64,000 nt of DNA, from positions 154,860-218,859 of the forward strand of contig CABIXY010000003.1 in assembly GCA_902362805.1 (NCBI GenBank), in the 5' to 3' direction. Under the pieces are notes generated by a model, which saw only the letters and a list, made by a program, of their open reading frames with translations, did not search any database and was not told where the DNA came from. This document shows, piece after piece, positions 52,974 through 62,127 of the stretch; the stretch's first letter is position 1, and each line of letters starts with the position of its first letter. Position numbers and translations under genes: made by a program. Origin of the DNA: Eubacteriaceae bacterium (lineage in GTDB: Bacteria; Bacillota; Clostridia; Peptostreptococcales; Anaerovoracaceae).

Positions 52974-54098
52974 ATGGAAGACAAGAAAGTAAGTATTAGC
53001 CAAGTCATTGCTATCGGCGGGGCCTTCATGGGCTTTGTCATCGGTTCCAGCTTTGCATCAGGACAGGAATGCATGCAGTATTTCACTGGTTTTGGTCTGT
53101 TGAAGAGCGTGGGCGCAGGAATTATCGCACTTATTCTTTATGCATGGTTTGTCAGTGTGATTGTCGAAGATGGAAGATATCTCAAATTAAACAACTCAGG
53201 AAAGATGTTCAATTTCTACCTGGGAAAGTATCTCGGATTTGTACTGGAGTGGTTCACACCGATTATGCTGTTTTTCGTTTACTCGATGATGATCTCAGGA
53301 GCAGGCTCTACCTTTGAGGAATATTACGGCGTTGACGGCAACATCGGCCGCGCTATCATGATCATCGCTTCACTGGGAACTGTTTTGCTGGGACTCGACA
53401 AACTGGTCAAAATCGTCGGCTACATCGCACCGGTTCTGCTGGTTGTCACCATGGTCATCGGCATCATGTCCATTGCAAGCAATCCAGAGGGTATCGCACA
53501 GGCGGATCAAAATCTGACAGAAGTGACAGTGAACACCAACTTCAACTTCTGGGCATTGTCAGGACTCATGTATGCAGCCTATACCGTTACGGGCGTCGTA
53601 CCGTATCTGGCTGACATCGGCAAATCCACAGCGACCAACAAGAAGAACTCCATCCTGGGCGGACTCTTTGGCGGCGGCGCATTTTTAATCGCAGTCATGA
53701 TTCTGAACTTCGGATTATTAGCTAACATCAAAGACGTTTACAACTTGGAGATTCCATCCCTGTTTGTAGCAGCTACCATCAGCCCGGTATTCGGAAACAT
53801 CTTTTCCATTCTGCTGCTTCTGGGAATTTACACGACGGCAGTTCCAATGCTGTACACCGTCTGCAACAAAATTTCATCTAATTCAAAGAGCATGGCTTAT
53901 AGAATTACGGCAGTTGTAACAGCAATCGTCAGCATTTTCGGCGGACAGTTATCGTTCTCCACGATGATCAGTATCATCTATCCGATTTCCGGATATGCAG
54001 GCATCGTCATTTTCGCTGGCATGATTTATACAAAGTACATCAAAAAGAGAAAATACGAGGACTTTGATGAAAACGATGTTCTCATTAAAAACATTTAA
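52974..54098 (+). CDS. YkvI-type membrane permease (putative amino-acid transporter)
   Basis: A 374-residue protein with about ten hydrophobic helices. The start AIGGAFMGFVIGSSFASGQE has the broken-helix glycine pattern of LeuT/APC-fold transporters and fits the YkvI family. The substrate is unknown; the neighbouring PLP enzymes suggest an amino acid or related amine. GAGGAGG precedes ATG 52974. The SDR gene follows after 13 bp, so they form an operon. Confidence 0.85.
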   Translation: MEDKKVSISQVIAIGGAFMGFVIGSSFASGQECMQYFTGFGLLKSVGAGIIALILYAWFVSVIVEDGRYLKLNNSGKMFNFYLGKYLGFVLEWFTPIMLFFVYSMMISGAGSTFEEYYGVDGNIGRAIMIIASLGTVLLGLDKLVKIVGYIAPVLLVVTMVIGIMSIASNPEGIAQADQNLTEVTVNTNFNFWALSGLMYAAYTVTGVVPYLADIGKSTATNKKNSILGGLFGGGAFLIAVMILNFGLLANIKDVYNLEIPSLFVAATISPVFGNIFSILLLLGIYTTAVPMLYTVCNKISSNSKSMAYRITAVVTAIVSIFGGQLSFSTMISIIYPISGYAGIVIFAGMIYTKYIKKRKYEDFDENDVLIKNI

Positions 54099-54111
54099 CA
54101 GGAGGTTCATT

Positions 54112-54906
54112 ATGAAAAAAGTATTAGTAACTGGCGGCACACAGGGTGTCGGCCTTGAAACTGTAAAGTTATTGCTGGAGCAGGGATATGAAGTACATAT
54201 CACTTACCGCAAGTCCGCAGGAAAAGCAGAAGAACTGATGAAAGAAAATCCGGGAAGAGTATTCGCTCATAAACTGGATCAGGGGAATTTGGAAGAAATC
54301 GAAAAAGCTGACTTCCTCACAGAACATGAATGGTATGGCGTCATCTTCAATGCAGCGCTGGGTTCCGGTACGGTCAAAGACTATGCGGAGCAGGGCGATC
54401 CACTGAAGGCGGCCAACGATATCGCCATGATGACAGTAAACGCTCTCGGACCTCTATGGATTTACAAGAAGATTCAGCCGGTCATCGAAGCAAAGACAGA
54501 AAAAACAAAATTAGTATTCATCTCATCCGTCGGCGGCGGCATCGCATGTTTCCCAAAATTCACTTTGAGCGATGGCATGAGCAAATGCGCAGTAGCCTAT
54601 CTGGCAAAACAGCTGGCTGCTGAAAATACTCATACGCCGATTGACGTATTCTGTGTCAGCCCGGGTGCCATTGAGACACCGATGTTCTATTCCAGCACTC
54701 TGAAAGGAATGTCACCAGAAGAAAGAGCTGCTTTTGATGCGGCACAGGCAAAGCAGAGACTGATTCAGCCTGGAGAAATTGCAGAACTATTAACCTTCCT
54801 TCTGAAAGACGAGTCCACGATTCTTCATGGCGGTAACATCGACGCAACCATGGGTCTGGGCACACGTCCTGGCATTCAGACAGAAGCAGGACTGGAGCAT
54901 AATTAA
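54112..54906 (+). CDS. Short-chain dehydrogenase/reductase with altered active site
   Basis: A 264-residue Rossmann-fold protein. The cofactor loop is VTGGTQGVGLE and the ITYR that follows suggests NADP(H). NAALGS corresponds to NNAG, and SSVGG holds the catalytic Ser. Where YxxxK is expected, the sequence reads SDGMSK, so Asp stands in place of the Tyr while Lys remains. It may be catalytically altered or use another residue. ATG 54112 follows AGGAGG. It is the second gene of the permease-aminotransferase operon. Confidence 0.85.
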   Translation: MKKVLVTGGTQGVGLETVKLLLEQGYEVHITYRKSAGKAEELMKENPGRVFAHKLDQGNLEEIEKADFLTEHEWYGVIFNAALGSGTVKDYAEQGDPLKAANDIAMMTVNALGPLWIYKKIQPVIEAKTEKTKLVFISSVGGGIACFPKFTLSDGMSKCAVAYLAKQLAAENTHTPIDVFCVSPGAIETPMFYSSTLKGMSPEERAAFDAAQAKQRLIQPGEIAELLTFLLKDESTILHGGNIDATMGLGTRPGIQTEAGLEHN

Positions 54907-54923
54907 TAGGAGAGAGGTGCGAA

Positions 54924-56168
54924 ATGTTAGAATACTTATCTGAACGTGGACGGAAGTGGGTCAGAACACTGCCGCCACTCGTAAAAGCCCATTTTGACAA
55001 CTTTTATAATATGTACGACAAAGAGAAGAACCCTAATGGCTTAATCAACATGGGGACGGCAGAAAGTCATCTGGTCAATGATGAAATCTGTGATCTTCTC
55101 AGAAAGTCAGCAGAACGCATGGATCTGACAGGATACAACATCCACTACAACAAATTCGAAGGAAGCGACGAATTCCGTACTGCCATCGCAGACCACTGGC
55201 AGAAGATCATCTTCGGCGATGATGCAGATGTCACTTTGACGAAAGACAACGTGGCCACCTGTGCGGGATGTACGGTGGCGCTGGAGACACTGGCTATGCT
55301 TTTAGCAGAGCCGGGCGACGTTTTTCTGATTCCTGCTCCATACTATTCCAGCTTTGTGGACGACATCAACGAGCGTGCAGGCGTGATTCCTGTAGGCGTA
55401 TGGTGCGATGAAAAATTGGATCGCAATGCCTTTGAAGAGGCTTACGAAAAGGTTTCGAAAGAAGGCAAACGAGTAAGAGCCGTTCTCTTCTCTTCGCCGA
55501 ATAACCCGATCGGCACTGTATATAAGAAGGAAGCTATACAAAATGTAATCGACTTTGCTATGGATCACGATATCGATGTGATTTCTGATGAAATCTACGC
55601 CCAGACTGTCTTTGATCCAGAGGCTGAGTTTGTCAGCACCATGAAACTGGTTCCGGCATCCTACCGCCACAGAGTACATGTGACCAGCAGCTTTGCCAAA
55701 GACTTCTTACTATCCGGATTCAGAACAGGAATGTGCTTCTCCTTTAATGAGTGTATCATACAGGGATTTGCCTCCATCACCTATTATTCGTGTGTTTCTT
55801 CTCATACACAGTCACTCTTGACTGCAATGCTGAAGTCACCAGAACTTTCTGGCATCATGGATCTTTCCAGGCAGCGCCTGGCCAAGGCATATCACATCTT
55901 TGCTGATGGTCTTGCAGCGATCGGTGTGCCAACCATGAAAGCACAGGCGGGAATCTTCGTTATGGCTGATTTCTCCGCATACATGGAAAAGGACGAATTT
56001 GAAGTGGAGCACGTACTGTGGGAGAAGATTTACAACGACTTGATGATCAATGTTTCCCCGGGACAGCTGTTCGGCTATAACAAGCCGGGCTGGTTCCGCG
56101 CCTGCTACGCCTTTGACGAAGATACCGTTCAGGAAGCGTGCCGCAGACTGGCGACATTAAAGAAATAG
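54924..56168 (+). CDS. Class I/II aminotransferase, ACC-synthase-like
   Basis: A 414-residue PLP enzyme. NMGTAESHLVNDEI and TGYNIHYNKFEGSDEFRTAIADHW resemble 1-aminocyclopropane-1-carboxylate synthase-like aminotransferases. SSPNNPIGTVY, DVISDEIYA and the PLP lysine in SSFAKDFLLSGFRTG complete the fold-type I site. Whether it transaminates or performs a different PLP reaction is open. GGAGAGAGG precedes ATG 54924, 17 bp after the SDR gene. Confidence 0.9.
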   Translation: MLEYLSERGRKWVRTLPPLVKAHFDNFYNMYDKEKNPNGLINMGTAESHLVNDEICDLLRKSAERMDLTGYNIHYNKFEGSDEFRTAIADHWQKIIFGDDADVTLTKDNVATCAGCTVALETLAMLLAEPGDVFLIPAPYYSSFVDDINERAGVIPVGVWCDEKLDRNAFEEAYEKVSKEGKRVRAVLFSSPNNPIGTVYKKEAIQNVIDFAMDHDIDVISDEIYAQTVFDPEAEFVSTMKLVPASYRHRVHVTSSFAKDFLLSGFRTGMCFSFNECIIQGFASITYYSCVSSHTQSLLTAMLKSPELSGIMDLSRQRLAKAYHIFADGLAAIGVPTMKAQAGIFVMADFSAYMEKDEFEVEHVLWEKIYNDLMINVSPGQLFGYNKPGWFRACYAFDEDTVQEACRRLATLKK

Positions 56169-56187
56169 AGAAATATAGAAATGATGA

Positions 56188-56225
56188 AAAGCTCTCAGGG
56201 GAATGACTCAGGAGAGCTTTTTCTC
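56188..56225 (+). terminator. Terminator between the two aminotransferase genes
   Basis: AAAGCTCTC (56188-56196) and GAGAGCTTT (56212-56220) form a 9-bp stem followed by T. It may limit expression of the last gene. Confidence 0.75.
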
Positions 56226-56245
56226 TTGAAAAAGGAGAGAGACCT

Positions 56246-57352
56246 ATGCAAATTAAGATGAACGACTATGTGGCATTGGAAAACAAACAGACATATATTA
56301 CAGAAAATCCTCTGGCTGAAGCGCAGCTTCCCATCGACTGCGGCGAGGGTGTCAATATCCTGCAGATTCCGCCGCACTGGCTGGAGACTTTTGCGGATCT
56401 GGATCTGGAGCGCATTAGGACTTATCCTCATACACCGAAACTGAAGGCGGAACTTGTGAAATATTGGCGGGACTGTACGGCTGTGAACCAGACCAATGTC
56501 TTCATTACAGAAGGCTCCATGGACGGTATCCGTATCGCTTGCCGCCTCTTTCTGGAAAGGGGCGATCGGGTTCTCGGAAACATTCCGACCTTTAATGCCG
56601 CAGAGAGCGAGATTAAATTAAGCGGTGCCCTCTACGATGGCGTACTGCTGGCAGCAGAAAATAATTATGTTTTTCATTGCGATGTTTTTTTGCAGAGATT
56701 GGACAGCAGGCATAAGATGGTATTTATCGACAACCCGAACAATCCGACAGGTCAGGTCATCCCCCTTGATCAGATTAGGTGGATTGCCGCTGCAGCGGCG
56801 CGGCTTGGCATCGGGGTCGTTATCGATGAAGCCTATGGGGATTACATGGCAATGGAGAATTCCGCAATCAATCTCTTAGAGAGCTTTGAGAATATTGTGG
56901 TTCTGCGTACCTTTTCGAAAGGGTTTGGACTGGCGGGCATGCGGATCGGGTATCTGTTTGCCAGCAGCGGCGAGCTGGCGCAGAGTCTCTCAAAGGTGAC
57001 CGATGCCTACAGCGTATGTGTATTCTCCCGTTTGATGGCGCAGGCGGCGCTGGGAGATTTGGATTTTTTGCAGCAGGTAAACAAAACAGCAAAAGAATTG
57101 AAAGAACAAATACTGGTTGAGAATTGGCAGAATCTGACCGTTTCCGCTACAGGAGAAAATGTGCCGATCATGCTGCTGAGCCACCGAGATTCTGCGGTGA
57201 ATCTGGCGGCAGCACTGGCGGAGCGTGGCATCAAAGCCATCTCTGGAAAGGAGTTCAGCGGACTGGGTAAAAACAGCGTCAGGTTCCGCATCCCGCAGGA
57301 AAAGGATTTGGCTGAAGTGATAGATGTACTGCAGGAGATTGATGGAGAGTAG
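56246..57352 (+). CDS. HisC-like class I/II aminotransferase
   Basis: A 368-residue PLP enzyme similar to histidinol-phosphate aminotransferase: YPHTPKLKAELVKYW, FITEGSMDGIRIACRLF, IDNPNNPTGQV, GVVIDEAYGDYM and the PLP lysine in RTFSKGFGLAGMRIGY. With no other his genes nearby, histidine synthesis is unlikely; a role with the upstream SDR and ACC-synthase-like enzyme is more probable. AAAAGGAGAG precedes ATG 56246. A terminator lies between it and the upstream gene. Confidence 0.88.
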   Translation: MQIKMNDYVALENKQTYITENPLAEAQLPIDCGEGVNILQIPPHWLETFADLDLERIRTYPHTPKLKAELVKYWRDCTAVNQTNVFITEGSMDGIRIACRLFLERGDRVLGNIPTFNAAESEIKLSGALYDGVLLAAENNYVFHCDVFLQRLDSRHKMVFIDNPNNPTGQVIPLDQIRWIAAAAARLGIGVVIDEAYGDYMAMENSAINLLESFENIVVLRTFSKGFGLAGMRIGYLFASSGELAQSLSKVTDAYSVCVFSRLMAQAALGDLDFLQQVNKTAKELKEQILVENWQNLTVSATGENVPIMLLSHRDSAVNLAAALAERGIKAISGKEFSGLGKNSVRFRIPQEKDLAEVIDVLQEIDGE

Positions 57353-57927
57353 GATCTTTATTGCGGGATATTGCCGATGACCCTTTTATCGTGAAAAGCG
57401 ATGGTAGTATATCAGGGCAAACCCATGAAAACCCTTGCGCCTTCATTTACATTTTGCTGATCTTTTCTTGCACTTTTTTTGATTATTGTAAACCAATGTG
57501 CCTTCATTTTTGAATTTCGGCTTTATACTTGCGCGCGGATAAAAAAATATGTTTGATTTCAAAACCATCTGCCCTTTTATTTAACATGTTGCACACGATT
57601 TATTCTACATAATGGATTATATGGAGATATTTGTAAGAAAAACTGAGTATTTGCAAAGGAAGGTGTGCAAGTAAATTTGAAAAAAACAAAAATGAAGGCG
57701 GAAATGAAGACGCAGGCAGCGTTTTATGCCATCATGTCCCTCTTTTTTAGAAATGAAGGCGCGGTACTCACAATCATTCACGAAGGTGTCAGAGATGGGA
57801 GGACGCAAGCAATGAGAGGAGTTGCTGCAGAAGAGGGGAATCTTCGCTCTAAACAGAAAAATCGGATTTAATTCTAACGCAATAAGTAGTATAATAACCT
57901 TATACATACATAAGGAGGAATTAGAGA
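57353..57927. other. 575-bp region with repeated motif and no convincing gene
   Basis: It contains the GCCTTCATTT motif cluster (57437-57762) and, before the c-di-AMP receptor gene, TATAAT at about 57890. A 68-codon frame from GTG 57665 (MQVNLKKTKMKAEMKTQ...) overlaps the motifs and has AAGGAAGG too close to its start; I doubt it is translated. Confidence 0.55.
57437..57762. repeat. Cluster of GCCTTCATTT motifs in both orientations
   Basis: GCGCCTTCATTT (57437-57448) is the exact reverse complement of AAATGAAGGCGC (57751-57762). GCCTTCATTTTT (57500-57511) is the exact reverse complement of AAAAATGAAGGC (57688-57699). A fifth near-copy, GAAATGAAGACGC, lies at 57701-57713. Outer and inner pairs are offset by 63 bp on each side. 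Confidence 0.7.
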
Positions 57928-58266
57928 ATGAAACTACTTTTTGTAATCATTTCTAAAGAGGATGTGGACCAGGTGATTTCTGGATTAAATAAAGAGGGAT
58001 TTAGAGCAACAAAAATCGCCTCTTCCGGCGGCTTTTTAAAAAAGAAAAATGTCACTTTGATGATCGGTGTGCAGGAGGATCAGATGAATGCGGTCATCGA
58101 TATCGTCAAGGGCATCTGCCATGAACGCCAGACGGTAGAGGTCAATATGCCGATTTTCTTCCCGAACGGGATGAACGAAGCCAGCTTTTCTGGCTATCCG
58201 GAGACGGTAGAAGTAGGTGGTGCGATCATCTTTGCCGTCGATGTGTCCCATTATGAAAAAATCTAA
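57928..58266 (+). CDS. darA: PII-like cyclic-di-AMP receptor
   Basis: A 112-residue trimeric-type PII-like protein (DUF970, PstA/DarA). The start MKLLFVIISKEDVDQVISGLNKEGFRATKIASSGGFLK, the TLMIGVQEDQMNAVIDIVK middle and the VGGAIIFAVDVSHYEK end match the family. It binds c-di-AMP; its downstream target is unknown in most species. AAGGAGG precedes ATG 57928; the gene stands alone with its own terminator. Confidence 0.93.
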   Translation: MKLLFVIISKEDVDQVISGLNKEGFRATKIASSGGFLKKKNVTLMIGVQEDQMNAVIDIVKGICHERQTVEVNMPIFFPNGMNEASFSGYPETVEVGGAIIFAVDVSHYEKI

Positions 58267-58281
58267 AAGAGGATTATAAGA

Positions 58282-58313
58282 GAACACCTTGGATACAAGC
58301 AAGGTGTTCTTTT
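58282..58313 (+). terminator. Rho-independent terminator of the c-di-AMP receptor gene
   Basis: GAACACCTTG (58282-58291) and CAAGGTGTTC (58300-58309) form a perfect 10-bp stem, then TTTT. Confidence 0.85.
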
Positions 58314-58395
58314 GTTTTATGTCATAAAAAAGAGGTGTGTTTTGCAAGTAGATCCTATTGACAGAAGCGGTTTCTCCTCCATTTGATTACATGTA

Positions 58396-58460
58396 TTGAC
58401 AAGAGTAAAATAAATGTTATAATCTATATGACTAAATAAATATAATTAGTCGTATAGATT
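58396..58460 (+). promoter_or_regulatory. Promoter and operator of the first TetR-ABC operon
   Basis: TTGACA (58396-58401), 16-bp spacer, TATAAT (58418-58423). AATCTATATGACTAA (58421-58435) and TTAGTCGTATAGATT (58446-58460) are inverted repeats with one mismatch, starting within the -10. A good autorepressor site. Confidence 0.75.
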
Positions 58461-58472
58461 GGAGGGCGCAAT

Positions 58473-59069
58473 ATGCCAAGGTTTAGCAACATGGAAAAGG
58501 AAAAGATAAAACAAAAACTGCTGCAGGAAGGCGAGCGGTTATTTACTTCATTTGGATTAAAGAAAGTAACCATCGATGAAATCGTTCAGGCCGCCGGGAT
58601 TGCAAAAGGCTCATTCTATTCATTTTACACAAATAAAGAACACCTTTATATGGATATCTCAGGGAAATTGCAGCTGCAAATGTGGCGTGAAATGGATGAA
58701 TTTCTAAATGAACATCGCACATTACCACCAAGAGAACTCTGCAAAGAGTGTTTCCTCTGGATGTTTCATCAACTGGAATGTTATCCTATGCTGAAGCAAG
58801 TAGATAGCGAAACGGCAGAACATCTATATCGAAAGCTTCCGCCAGAAGTGCTTGTGGCGCACACCCGGGACGACAGTCAAGAACTTGTTAAATTAGAGGA
58901 ATATGGCGTTCATTTCACGTGTGGGATTGATATTGCAACAAAAACACTGCAGACTCTTGCTGTCAGTTTGCTGAACCTGCAGCAGAATCAGACCGAGGAT
59001 CGACAGATTATCATGGAAATTATTTTGGATGGCGTGCTAAAGGAGATTGTAAGTGATGAAAGTAATTGA
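58473..59069 (+). CDS. TetR/AcrR family regulator
   Basis: A 198-residue protein. The HTH is KLLQEGERLFTSFGLKKVTIDEIVQAAG then KGSFYSFYTNKEHLY (residues 14-56). The ligand region is not specific. The operon layout (regulator, ABC ATPase, two membrane genes) and the inverted repeat in its promoter point to autoregulation of an exporter. The ABC gene begins inside its last codons (14-bp overlap). GGAGGGC precedes ATG 58473. Confidence 0.9.
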   Translation: MPRFSNMEKEKIKQKLLQEGERLFTSFGLKKVTIDEIVQAAGIAKGSFYSFYTNKEHLYMDISGKLQLQMWREMDEFLNEHRTLPPRELCKECFLWMFHQLECYPMLKQVDSETAEHLYRKLPPEVLVAHTRDDSQELVKLEEYGVHFTCGIDIATKTLQTLAVSLLNLQQNQTEDRQIIMEIILDGVLKEIVSDESN

Positions 59070-59916
59070 TGTGCAGGATGTATATCTGAAATACAGGGCG
59101 TCGAAGCAAGATACCATTCGGGGCATCAGCTTTGATGTCAGGGAAGGAGAAATCTTCGGCTTTCTGGGACCATCTGGGGCAGGAAAAAGCACCATGCAAA
59201 AAATATTGACAGGAACTCTCCGCGATTATCGCGGCAGTGTCCGCATTTTTGATACAGAAATGAAGTACAGGACGAGAGATTATTACGAGCATATCGGTGT
59301 GGATTTTGAATTTCCTAATTTTTATGGGAAGTTTACCGCCCTAGAAAACTTGCAGTATTTTGCTTCTCTATATTCGGGTAGAACAGTGAATCCATTGGAA
59401 CTTTTGGAGAAAGTAGGACTACACCTTGACGCTGACAAAAAAGTTTCCAGCTATTCAAAGGGCATGAAAATGCGGCTTGGATTCATACGCGCCTTATTGC
59501 ATAATCCTCAGCTGCTCTTTCTTGACGAACCGACCAGCGGTTTGGACCCTGCCAATGCAAGGATATTGAAGGACATGATATTAGAACAAAAAAAATTGGG
59601 CAAAACCATCATCTTAACGACCCATAACATGCATGATGCAGAGGAACTTTGTGACCGTGTTGCATTTATCGCCGCTGGTACAGTGAAGGCTGTTGACTCG
59701 CCACATGCTTTGCGCAAGAGCAACGCGGATACACAAGTGGAATACAGCTATTTAGCTGATGGAAAAGAGCAGCAGAATGTCTGTCGGCTGTCCAAGCTGG
59801 CCTGCGCAACGGATTTTCAATCTGCCCTGAAAGAGGGTACGCTGACGAGTATTCATTCAAAAGAGCAGACCCTGGAGGATGTATTCATATCGCTTACAGG
59901 AAGGGGATTACAATGA
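59056..59916 (+). CDS. ABC transporter ATP-binding protein
   Basis: A 286-residue ATPase. Walker A is GPSGAGKST, signature SYSKGMKMRLG, Walker B LLFLDEPTSGLDP, and the switch His is in TTHNMHDAEE. The C-terminal 70 residues resemble the DrrA/CcmA-type exporter tail. ATG 59056 (or the adjacent ATG 59053) overlaps the TetR end; AGGAG lies upstream. It works with the two following membrane proteins. Confidence 0.92.
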   Translation: MKVIDVQDVYLKYRASKQDTIRGISFDVREGEIFGFLGPSGAGKSTMQKILTGTLRDYRGSVRIFDTEMKYRTRDYYEHIGVDFEFPNFYGKFTALENLQYFASLYSGRTVNPLELLEKVGLHLDADKKVSSYSKGMKMRLGFIRALLHNPQLLFLDEPTSGLDPANARILKDMILEQKKLGKTIILTTHNMHDAEELCDRVAFIAAGTVKAVDSPHALRKSNADTQVEYSYLADGKEQQNVCRLSKLACATDFQSALKEGTLTSIHSKEQTLEDVFISLTGRGLQ

Positions 59917-60614
59917 GATTTTTAAACGCCTTAAAAAACGATTTTCGCTTTCAAATCAAATACGGCTTTTATTTTCTATATGCCTTCTTCAGTGTGGTTT
60001 ATATTGTTGTACTGCTGATAACCCCTGCAGAATATAAGCATATGACAGCATCCCTCATCATATTGACCGATCCTGCTATGCTGGGCATCTTCTTCATAGG
60101 CGGTATCTGGCTGCTGGAAAAAGGAGAGGGGCTGCATGGGTTTTGGAATATCTCACCTCTGCGTCCCCTCGAATATATATTGGCCAAGGCCATATCGCTG
60201 GCAGCTTTGTCGACCGTATCCGCTGACCTTATCGTTTTGATCGGCATGGGAAGTATGGCTCACTTCGTGGACTTATCTTTCAGCGTCTTTTTCGGTGCAG
60301 TTGTTTTTAATCTCATCGGTCTGATGATTGCATCCTATGCCCACTCAGTAAACCACTATATGCTCATCGTCTGCCTTCCTACGGCTTTTCTATCGATGCC
60401 TCCGGTGCTGACTGCCTTTGGAATCACACATCCGCTTTTAGAGCTTTTTCCGGGGACGGCATTGTGGCATATGATTGCAGGCACCATTGGCATGACGAGA
60501 AGTGTAAATGGCCGGACGGCAATGGTTCTTATTATCTGGCTGGGGCTGCTGTCTTTCCTTACAAATAAACGCATCGGTGCGGCTCTGCAGTCAGAAGGAG
60601 GTCAAGACGCATGA
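59913..60614 (+). CDS. ABC-2-type permease-like membrane protein
   Basis: A 233-residue protein with six hydrophobic helices typical of ABC-2 permeases (FYFLYAFFSVVYIVVLLI, AMLGIFFIGGIWLLEKGEG). It overlaps the ATPase gene by 4 bp and the next membrane gene by 4 bp. The two membrane subunits probably form a heterodimer. The substrate is unknown. Confidence 0.85.
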   Translation: MRFLNALKNDFRFQIKYGFYFLYAFFSVVYIVVLLITPAEYKHMTASLIILTDPAMLGIFFIGGIWLLEKGEGLHGFWNISPLRPLEYILAKAISLAALSTVSADLIVLIGMGSMAHFVDLSFSVFFGAVVFNLIGLMIASYAHSVNHYMLIVCLPTAFLSMPPVLTAFGITHPLLELFPGTALWHMIAGTIGMTRSVNGRTAMVLIIWLGLLSFLTNKRIGAALQSEGGQDA

Positions 60615-61318
60615 AACATACAGTAAGACTCTTTGTCATCGGATTGAGACAAATAGCAAAAGACGGGATGCTGGCTGTCATGCTTCCGGCACCGTTTCTT
60701 GTCGGGCTGTTTTTTAAGTTTGTTGTCCCATTCATCAACACGATATTGATAAGGGAGTTCTCTTTTTCTCTAACACCTTGGTATGGCCTTGTAGATGGGC
60801 TGCTAATTTGCCTGACTCCCATGTTTGCCGCAATGATTTCCGCATTTCTGCTTTTAGAGGAAAGAGACGAAGGGGTGCAAGAATTCTACCAGATTACTCC
60901 GGCAGAAGGGTACTCCTATCTGTTTGCCCGCATTGGACTGCCGATGATAGGGGCGTTTATCATCACGATAATCGTTGCGGCCCTTTTCAATCTTTCTACC
61001 TTATCGGCTGCTGTGATTCTGTCAAGTTCGCTTGTCAGCAGCTTAACGGGCGTTTTTTTAGCCATGATGGTCGTTTCCATTGCCGGAAACCGTGTAGAAG
61101 GGCTTGCAGTTGCAAAGTTGATGGGGATTAGCTTTGCAGGACTTCTTCTCATCTGGTTTGTCCCTGCGCCATATTATTATGTGATGGCTTTCCTGCCTTC
61201 CTTCTGGATTGGAAAATTACTGATAGGCGGGACGGATGTTATTTCCTTTTTGCTCGGCTTGCTTACCTGCCTGCTGTGGATTATTTTATTCACAAGAAAA
61301 TTCTTGAAAAAGGTGTGA
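60611..61318 (+). CDS. ABC-2-type permease-like membrane protein
   Basis: A 235-residue protein with six hydrophobic helices; FLLLEERDEGVQEFYQITPAEGYSYLFARI is a loop typical of this permease type. It overlaps the preceding gene by 4 bp and closes the operon. AGAAGGAGG lies upstream. Confidence 0.85.
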   Translation: MKHTVRLFVIGLRQIAKDGMLAVMLPAPFLVGLFFKFVVPFINTILIREFSFSLTPWYGLVDGLLICLTPMFAAMISAFLLLEERDEGVQEFYQITPAEGYSYLFARIGLPMIGAFIITIIVAALFNLSTLSAAVILSSSLVSSLTGVFLAMMVVSIAGNRVEGLAVAKLMGISFAGLLLIWFVPAPYYYVMAFLPSFWIGKLLIGGTDVISFLLGLLTCLLWIILFTRKFLKKV

Positions 61319-61360
61319 CAATGTAATCATGCATTTCAATAAAATTGATAAATTCTTTAA

Positions 61361-61412
61361 TTGACAAAAGCAAATCTGAAGGTTATAATCAGAGTAACAT
61401 ACATGCGTATGT
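61361..61412 (+). promoter_or_regulatory. Promoter and operator of the second TetR gene
   Basis: TTGACA (61361-61366), 17-bp spacer, TATAAT (61384-61389), then ACATAC-ATGC-GTATGT (61397-61412). The same palindrome type recurs before the ABC gene (62128-62143). Confidence 0.8.
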
Positions 61413-61427
61413 ACAGGAGGTGATTAG

Positions 61428-62078
61428 ATGCCGCGACACGACCCAGACCAAAAAACCAAGCAGAATATATTGGAAACCGCTATGCGTCTTTTTGCTGAAA
61501 AGGGGCTGGAAAATGTGAACATCGAAGATGTTGTAAAGGAAGTCGGTGTAACACGGGGCGCATTTTACCATTATTTCAAATCTCGAGAAGAATTAATTGG
61601 CAGTGTTATGTATAAGTCTTTTGAAGAGGATAACCCATACCTGCTTGCTGACAAACAAGAGGGTCTGAATGCTCTCGAAAAGCTTCGCTTTGCAGCTAAA
61701 CTCAGTCTACGCTCCCATATGGATATCAGCGACAGTATGAGGGCACAGATGGAGAAGCTGGCAAACAATCCTGTTGTTTTTAAGAACGAGATGGTTTTCC
61801 AAATAAATGTCATGGCTCCATATATGGAGAAGCTATTGCATGAGGGAAATAAAGACGGTTCCATGAATGTGGTTTTCCCCAAACAGGCATCACAGACGAT
61901 TGCGTGGCTCACTGCCTCGTGGCTTACCCCCTATGCATTTGAAGTGTCCTATGAGGAATATGTCGATAAAGTTCTGTTCTTTGATCAACTCTCCACATCG
62001 CTTGGTGTGCCTGTAATGGATGAGGAAATGAAAGAGATTTATCTGGCAATCGGTAGGCGCGAATTTAAAAGTGAATAA
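61428..62078 (+). CDS. TetR/AcrR family regulator
   Basis: A 216-residue protein. The HTH is ILETAMRLFAEKGLENVNIEDVVKEVG then RGAFYHYFKSREELI (residues 12-55). The rest is a general TetR ligand domain. The two ACATAC...GTATGT sites, one at its own promoter and one before the ABC genes, make it the likely repressor of both. AGGAGGTG precedes ATG 61428. Confidence 0.92.
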   Translation: MPRHDPDQKTKQNILETAMRLFAEKGLENVNIEDVVKEVGVTRGAFYHYFKSREELIGSVMYKSFEEDNPYLLADKQEGLNALEKLRFAAKLSLRSHMDISDSMRAQMEKLANNPVVFKNEMVFQINVMAPYMEKLLHEGNKDGSMNVVFPKQASQTIAWLTASWLTPYAFEVSYEEYVDKVLFFDQLSTSLGVPVMDEEMKEIYLAIGRREFKSE

Positions 62079-62127
62079 GATTTCTAAAACTACTGCCTTT
62101 CTATAGGCAGTAAAATTTACACTATTA

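Noticed and set aside
57665..57871. 68-codon GTG-start ORF
   Set aside because: The ribosome-like sequence is too close to the start, the protein is low-complexity, and it overlaps the repeated motif cluster.
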